This document shows positions 59,840 through 64,000 of a stretch of 64,000 nucleotides of DNA, piece by piece. A model generated the notes under the pieces. It was given only the letters and a program-made list of their open reading frames with translations, did no database searches and was not told the DNA's origin. Both the position numbers and the translations under genes were made by a program. This stretch comes from Azospirillum formosense (GTDB lineage Bacteria; Pseudomonadota; Alphaproteobacteria; Azospirillales; Azospirillaceae). How positions within the stretch are numbered: position 1 is the first letter of the stretch; every line of letters begins with the position of its first letter. Where the stretch lies: NCBI RefSeq assembly GCF_040500525.1, contig NZ_CP159402.1, forward strand, positions 2,045,501-2,109,500. The letters are read 5' to 3'.

Positions 59840-61603
59840 TCAGGCCTTCGGCAGCTTGAAGACCCAGAGGGAGCCGCCCTGGTTGATGTCCTTGACCAGC
59901 TTGGCGACGTCGCCGCCCCACAGCGGCACCGCACCGCCCCAGCCGGAGACCACGGCCACATACTGCTCGCCGTCCTGTTCCCAGGTGACCGGGGAGCCGA
60001 CGACGCCGGAGCCGGTGTTGAACTTCCAGACCTCCTTGCCGGACTTGGCGTCGAAGGCCTTCAGATAGCCCTCCGGCGTGCCGGTGAAGACGAGGTTGCC
60101 GCCGGTGGTCAGCACGCCGCCCCACAGCGGCGCCGGGTTCTTGTATTCCCAGACGATCTTGCCGGTCTTCGGGTCGATGGCGCGCAGCGCGCCGATGTAG
60201 TCGTCGTAGAGCGGCTTGATGGTGAAGCCGGCGCCCAGATAGGCGGCGCCCTTCTTGTAGGTGATCGGCTCGTTCCAGATGTCCATGCCCCACTCGTTGG
60301 CCGGGACGTAGAACAGCTCAGTCGCCGGGCTGTAGGCCATCGGCATCCAGTTCTTGGCGCCGAGGAAGGCCGGAGCGGCGAAGACCGACGTGCCCTTCTC
60401 GGCGCCGACGGGGGTGCCCGGACGGTTGTCGTCGTTGTAGACCGGCCGCCCGGTCTTCAGGTCGATCTCCTTGGCCCAGGTGATCTTGGTCACGAAGGGC
60501 GAGGCGCTGAGCAGCTTCCCGTTGGTGCGGTCAAGCACGTAGAAGAAGCCGTTGCGGTCGGCCTTGGCGCCGGCCTTGATGGTCTGCCCGTCCTTCTTCA
60601 GGTCGAAGGACACCAGCTCGTTCACGCCGTCGAAATCCCAGCCGTCGTGCGGCGTGGTCTGGTAGTGCCACTTGATGTCGCCGTTGGCCGGGTCGATGGC
60701 CAGCGTCGAGGAGGTGTAGAGGTTGTCGCCCGGACGCAGGTGCGAGTTCCAGGGCGCCGGGTTGCCGGTGCCGAAGAACAGCGTCTTGGTCTCTGGGTCG
60801 TAGGTGCCGCCCAGCCAGGTCGCGCCGCCGCCGGTCTTGTAGAGATCCCCCGACCAGCTGGCGTTCATCACGCCGGTCATGGTCGATTCCTTGCCGTTGA
60901 GGGTGCCCATGTTGCCCTCGATGGTCGGACGCTGCCAGACCAGCTCGCCCGTCTCGGCGTCGCGGGCCTCGACCATGCCGATGATGCCGAACTCGCCGCC
61001 GGAATTGCCGGTGATGACCTTGCCGTCGACGATCAGCGGGGCGGCGGTCGCCGAATAGCCGGCCTTGTAGTCCTCGATCTTCTTGGACCAGACGACCTTG
61101 CCGGTGTCCTTGTTCAGCGCGACCAGACGGGCGTCCAGCGTCGCGAAATAGATCTTGTCCTTGTAGAGCGCGGCGCCGCGGTTCACCACGTCGCAGCAGG
61201 GCATGATGCCTTCCGGCAGGCGGTGGTCGTACTGCCACTTCTTCTGGCCGGTCTTCACGTCCACGGCGTAGAGGCGCGAGTAGGAGCCGGTGACGTAGAT
61301 CGTGCCGTCATGGATGAGCGGCTGCGACTCCTGCCCGCGTTGCTTCTCGCCACCGAAGGAGAAGGACCACACCGGCACCAGCCCCTTGACGGTGTCCGGG
61401 TTCAGCTTGTCGAGCGGGCTGAAGCGCTGCGCCTGGGGACCCATGCCGTAGGTCAGGACGTCGCCCGTCGACTTGGCGTCGTTCAGCAGGTCGTCGTTGC
61501 TCGGCCCGCCAGCGACCGGCGCGGCGGCCAGCGCGGGGCCGCTCAGGCCAAGGCCGGCGGCCATGGCGCTTGCAAGAAGGCAGGTGCGGAAGAGACGCTT
61601 CAT
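59840..61603 (-). CDS. PQQ-dependent alcohol dehydrogenase, lanthanide-type active site
   Basis: 587 residues. Signal peptide (residues 1-27, ends PALAAAP). Eight-bladed propeller with PQQ-binding: vicinal Cys in [15 protein letters not shown] near residue 137, and catalytic Asp in [18 protein letters not shown] near 328. Position +2 from the catalytic Asp is another Asp (DFD), the residue that coordinates lanthanides in XoxF/ExaF/PedH enzymes, where Ca-dependent MxaF-type enzymes have Ala or Ser. Periplasmic methanol/ethanol-family enzyme; exact alcohol unknown. GGGAGG precedes the ATG at 61603. Confidence 0.93.
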   Translation of the reverse strand: MKRLFRTCLLASAMAAGLGLSGPALAAAPVAGGPSNDDLLNDAKSTGDVLTYGMGPQAQRFSPLDKLNPDTVKGLVPVWSFSFGGEKQRGQESQPLIHDGTIYVTGSYSRLYAVDVKTGQKKWQYDHRLPEGIMPCCDVVNRGAALYKDKIYFATLDARLVALNKDTGKVVWSKKIEDYKAGYSATAAPLIVDGKVITGNSGGEFGIIGMVEARDAETGELVWQRPTIEGNMGTLNGKESTMTGVMNASWSGDLYKTGGGATWLGGTYDPETKTLFFGTGNPAPWNSHLRPGDNLYTSSTLAIDPANGDIKWHYQTTPHDGWDFDGVNELVSFDLKKDGQTIKAGAKADRNGFFYVLDRTNGKLLSASPFVTKITWAKEIDLKTGRPVYNDDNRPGTPVGAEKGTSVFAAPAFLGAKNWMPMAYSPATELFYVPANEWGMDIWNEPITYKKGAAYLGAGFTIKPLYDDYIGALRAIDPKTGKIVWEYKNPAPLWGGVLTTGGNLVFTGTPEGYLKAFDAKSGKEVWKFNTGSGVVGSPVTWEQDGEQYVAVVSGWGGAVPLWGGDVAKLVKDINQGGSLWVFKLPKA

Positions 61604-61875
61604 GGTGCGGGTACCTCCCAGGGGAATGGACAGCCGGAGTCGCGGGCAGAGATCATGCGCAGACGAATTGGCGGAACCCGCCCGCTTCGTCCGCCCGGCC
61701 TCGGCTTCTTTTCGGAACAATCAGGGGTTCGACGCGGGGCGACGCGGTATTGCGAAGCCCTTATCCTTTTGACAGTAAAGCAGTTTACCGGCGCCCTGGA
61801 TGGGGTCCATTGGCAAATAGTAGGATGGGCGGAGCGTTCTGCTGGACGACGGGAACCGTTTCATTACGAACGGCT
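61604..61875. other. Promoter region of the PQQ dehydrogenase
   Basis: 272 bp between dehydrogenase start and the end of the relay hydrolase gene (both minus). GTAAA GCAG TTTAC (61775-61788) is a perfect symmetric site, and CCGTT/AACGG (61857-61874) a second one. These are candidate regulator sites. I could not identify a convincing sigma-54 -24/-12 pair. Confidence 0.4.
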
Positions 61876-62808
61876 TTAATTGACCCGCGGCAGCACGGCC
61901 TTCTCGATCCGCGGCCAGAGGTGGGAGACCGAGCGCCGATACTCCTCACGGAGCACGCCCATCCCGGCGAAGCGCTCGGGGATCGGCGCGTCGAGCAGCT
62001 CGGCCATGTCGGCCCCGGCCTCCGCCCGCTCGCGCAGGCTACGGCCCAGCCAGGTCAGCCAGTCGCGGGTCTGGGCGATGGCCGCCGTGTCGGAGCGGAT
62101 GCGCCCGTGGTTGGGCACCAGAACCGTCACCTTCAGCGCGTCCAGGGCATCCAGTGCCGCCAGCCATTGGCCGATGTCGGCGTGGGGCGTCGTCGGCGTC
62201 CGGTCGGAAAAGACGACTCCGCCGGCGAACAGCACGCCCGTCGTCTCGTCCAGAATGGCGAGGTCGGCGGCGGTGTGGCCCTCCAGCGGGATCAGCCGCA
62301 GCCGGTGCGCGCCGAAGACGACGGTGGAGCCATAGACCGTCTCGGTCGGGACCAGCGGCTCGGTGCCGCGCATCCAGTCGCCGACGAGGCGGTACATGTT
62401 CTCGGTCATCCCCTGCCCCTCGGCCTTGATGCCCTCGATGGTGCCGGGGAGGGCTGCGATGGGCACGTCGGCGAAGGCGCGGTTGCCCAGCCAATAGTCT
62501 GGATGGAGGTTGCTGATGAAGACCTTGCGGATCGGCTTGTCGGTGACCGTGGCGATGGCCGCGCGCATCTCCTCGCCGAAGCGGCGCGACGGGCCGGTCT
62601 GGATCACGATCACCCCGTCGTCGGTCACGATGAAGCCGGGGTTGAGGATGTTGCCGCCGTTGGTGCGGGTGAAATGCTCCCGCGTGCCCTCGAAGACCCA
62701 GGTGTCCGGCGCGATGGCGACGGGCTTCAAATTATAGGTCAGCGGGCCGGCGGCCCAGCCTGGCGCGGCGGAGACGACCAGCAGGAGAAGGGCGAGAAGC
62801 GCTCTCAT
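61876..62808 (-). CDS. Quinoprotein relay system zinc metallohydrolase-like protein
   Basis: 310 residues; signal peptide to about residue 19 (APGWAAG). Metallo-beta-lactamase fold: the usual HxHxDH becomes NLHPDYWLGN near residue 100, followed by LIPLEGHTAADLAIL and VTVLVPNHGRI. So one or two zinc ligands of the canonical motif appear replaced (first His to Asn, last His to Tyr). The family is linked to PQQ dehydrogenases and SoxYZ-like carriers. Its ATG overlaps the SoxYZ-like stop, showing coupling. Confidence 0.9.
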   Translation of the reverse strand: MRALLALLLLVVSAAPGWAAGPLTYNLKPVAIAPDTWVFEGTREHFTRTNGGNILNPGFIVTDDGVIVIQTGPSRRFGEEMRAAIATVTDKPIRKVFISNLHPDYWLGNRAFADVPIAALPGTIEGIKAEGQGMTENMYRLVGDWMRGTEPLVPTETVYGSTVVFGAHRLRLIPLEGHTAADLAILDETTGVLFAGGVVFSDRTPTTPHADIGQWLAALDALDALKVTVLVPNHGRIRSDTAAIAQTRDWLTWLGRSLRERAEAGADMAELLDAPIPERFAGMGVLREEYRRSVSHLWPRIEKAVLPRVN

Positions 62809-63632
62809 GGCAGCGCTCCCTGCACCCAGGGGAGCGGGATGGCCGCCTTGACCTCGCCGCCCTGGTTGTCGCGCCCGTCGAGCGTCAGGCTGCGCGCGCC
62901 CGCTGCGGGCTGCACCTCCAGCGTGAAGACGGGGTTCTCCGACAACGGTTCCGCCGTCTGCAGCCGGGCCAGCGCCCGCCCGTCGGCGTCGCGCAGGGTC
63001 AGCGCCTCGATGAAATAGGCGGGGATGCCGGCGACCAGACCGGTGTCCATGGGATGGCGGACGAGGAAGCGGACGCGCGTCGCCTTGTCCCCACCGGCGC
63101 CCTCACCGGCCGGCGCCCAGGCGCGGCCCTGAACCTCCCCCACATGGTCGGCCCAATCGGCGGCGGCGTAGGTCGCGGGCGGCGCGGTGCAGCCGCCGCC
63201 CGCCGCGTCGAGCAGCTTGCCGCCGATGTGCCACACCCCGTCCGGCGTGCGCGCGGCGGCGCGCAGCGGCGTGGCCTGCTGCACCTTGAAGCGCGTGGCG
63301 ATCACCGGCTTCGCCGCCAGCGGCTGGAAGCGCAGGATGACCGGAAAGGGGTTGAGGTCGGCGAACAGCACCATCTCCTCGACCGCGCCGAGCGCCGTGG
63401 CGTCGGCCATCACCGGGACGGCGGCGGCGTTCTCGGCTTTGTCGGGGGCGGTGACGGTCACGCGGTCGTCGAATTGCACGGGGGCCGTGCCGAACAGCTC
63501 CGGCCGCAGCACGTCCCACATAACCGAGGCCAACGGGTCGGCGGGGTCCGGCGGGCCGGCCACAGCCTGGACGGACAGGGCTGGGCCGGAGAGCGCGGCC
63601 AGGAGCGCAAGGACATTCAGAACGGTCTTCAC
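62805..63632 (-). CDS. Quinoprotein dehydrogenase-associated SoxYZ-like carrier
   Basis: 275 residues starting with GTG at 63632 (GGGAGGGACC upstream). Signal peptide to about residue 25. The SoxY-like half carries the C-terminal-type Cys in AAGGGCTAPP near residue 150, the swinging-arm thiol motif, and the SoxZ-like half begins at VRFLVRHPMDTG near 190. The order SoxY-then-SoxZ fused in one chain is the pattern of carriers beside PQQ dehydrogenases. Periplasmic. Confidence 0.93.
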   Translation of the reverse strand: MKTVLNVLALLAALSGPALSVQAVAGPPDPADPLASVMWDVLRPELFGTAPVQFDDRVTVTAPDKAENAAAVPVMADATALGAVEEMVLFADLNPFPVILRFQPLAAKPVIATRFKVQQATPLRAAARTPDGVWHIGGKLLDAAGGGCTAPPATYAAADWADHVGEVQGRAWAPAGEGAGGDKATRVRFLVRHPMDTGLVAGIPAYFIEALTLRDADGRALARLQTAEPLSENPVFTLEVQPAAGARSLTLDGRDNQGGEVKAAIPLPWVQGALP

Positions 63633-63680
63633 CTTTGGTCCCTCCCGATTCTTGACAGCCTTTTTGCCTCCACAGCCTTT

Positions 63681-63784
63681 GCCCCCTCCCTAACCCTCCC
63701 CCGCCTTTGGCGAGGGAGGGAATTTGGGCAGAAGCGGCGGCAGTCCCCTCTCCCGCAAAAGCGGGGGAGGGCTAGGGAGGGGGC
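63681..63784. repeat. Palindromic C/G-rich repeat, copy in the PQQ cluster
   Basis: GCCCCCTCCCTAACCCTCCC (from 63681) is nearly complementary to GGGGGAGGGCTAGGGAGGGG (ending 63782). Inner hairpins CCCTCCC/GGGAGGG and CTCTCCCGC/GCGGGGGAG. The same plan as 41064-41166 and 42820-42906. It separates the SoxYZ-like gene from the next gene on the same strand. Confidence 0.8.
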
Positions 63785-63793
63785 CGCGGAGCC

Positions 63794-64000
63794 CTACTCC
63801 ACCGGAATCGCGTTGTGAGTCACCCCGTGCTTCCGGAAAATCTCCGGCAGCGTCCCGTCCTCCAACATCGCGGTCACCGCGTCGCCCACCGCGTAGGCGA
63901 GGTCGCGGGAGTTCTCCTTCACCGCCATGCCGATGTCCCAGCTCGACGCCATCATGCCGGGAAAGGTCACGGGCGTGATCGGGAAGCCGGCGGCGCGGTC
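63794..64000 (-). CDS. Binding protein, C-terminal part (PQQ-dehydrogenase-associated type)
   Basis: Partial at the window edge: 68 residues ending VTHNAIPVE. The visible part (PVTFPGMMASSWDIGMAVKE, DLAYAVGDAVTAMLED, GTLPEIFRKHGV) matches the C-terminus of family 3 solute-binding proteins such as MoxJ/XoxJ-like proteins that sit beside PQQ dehydrogenases. Transcribed toward the SoxYZ-like gene, so probably the upstream member of that operon. Confidence 0.8.
   Translation of the reverse strand, partial: DRAAGFPITPVTFPGMMASSWDIGMAVKENSRDLAYAVGDAVTAMLEDGTLPEIFRKHGVTHNAIPVE

Noticed and set aside
61604..61875. Sigma-54 promoter for the PQQ dehydrogenase
   Set aside because: A GG/GC pair at the required 10-base spacing was not found; the nearest match is off by one base.

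Overview
The window is a high-GC, densely packed chromosomal segment. It suggests an alphaproteobacterium of the order Rhodospirillales, most likely Azospirillum. The evidence is gene content and neighbourhoods: MmcB, GluQRS, Coq7, DUF1289, a MaoC-Pta fusion, a PrkA-YeaH-SpoVR operon and a PQQ-alcohol-oxidation cluster, all with strong GC3 codon use. This is inference from protein families; no database was searched. No transposase, phage or CRISPR array was seen. The one tRNA is tRNA-Leu(CAA).

Layout. 0-10 kb: YccF membrane protein, a DUF3095 cyclase-like protein, an Ala-rich coiled-coil protein, a CBS-pair protein, a PilZ-like protein, then pta(fusion)-ackA. 8-16 kb: a signalling block of three sensor kinases (two with the DLRQP variant of the H-box), MmcB, and a membrane REC-HPT protein. 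16-21 kb: GNAT enzyme, a 694-aa polyferredoxin, moaA and NAD kinase. 21-28 kb: N-formylglutamate amidohydrolase, an AstE/ASPA-like deacylase, an AbrB-type membrane protein, CreA, an AI-2E-type permease and an SPFH/NfeD pair. 28-33 kb: HRDC-only protein, SGNH-like protein, a STAS/PP2C partner-switch pair and a rubrerythrin-like protein. 33-41 kb: a two-gene ABC transporter with a fused double permease, HrpB helicase, a LOG-like protein and a class III cyclase. 41-46 kb: the prkA-yeaH-spoVR stress operon. 47-53.6 kb: response regulator, NUDIX, a third DLRQP hybrid kinase, gluQRS, HNH nuclease, DUF1289, coq7-dsbB. 53.7-64 kb: tRNA-Leu, then a cluster for periplasmic quinoprotein alcohol oxidation. 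It holds cytochrome c, a CXXCW protein, an ABC importer, a LuxR regulator, a PQQ dehydrogenase with a lanthanide-type Asp, a zinc-hydrolase relay protein, a SoxYZ-like carrier and a partial binding protein.

The most interesting signal is a pair of unlisted tiny genes, 24639-24716 (+) and 55751-55825 (-), 31 kb apart. Each encodes a 24-25 residue Leu/Ile-rich peptide with a strong ribosome binding site. Each is followed at once by the same 16-nt sequence, a 12-13 bp hairpin kept by G-U-compatible changes, and a conserved tail. The two copies differ at several third codon positions without changing the amino acid. They look like a family of small membrane or amphipathic peptides with a conserved 3' RNA element, possibly type I toxin-like; the function is unknown.

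Other structure outside genes: two interleaved perfect inverted repeats (a-b-a'-b') upstream of moaA, a two-copy intergenic repeat (about 85-110 bp), a second palindromic C/G-rich repeat family in three to four gaps, and a terminator-like hairpin inside the HNH nuclease gene.
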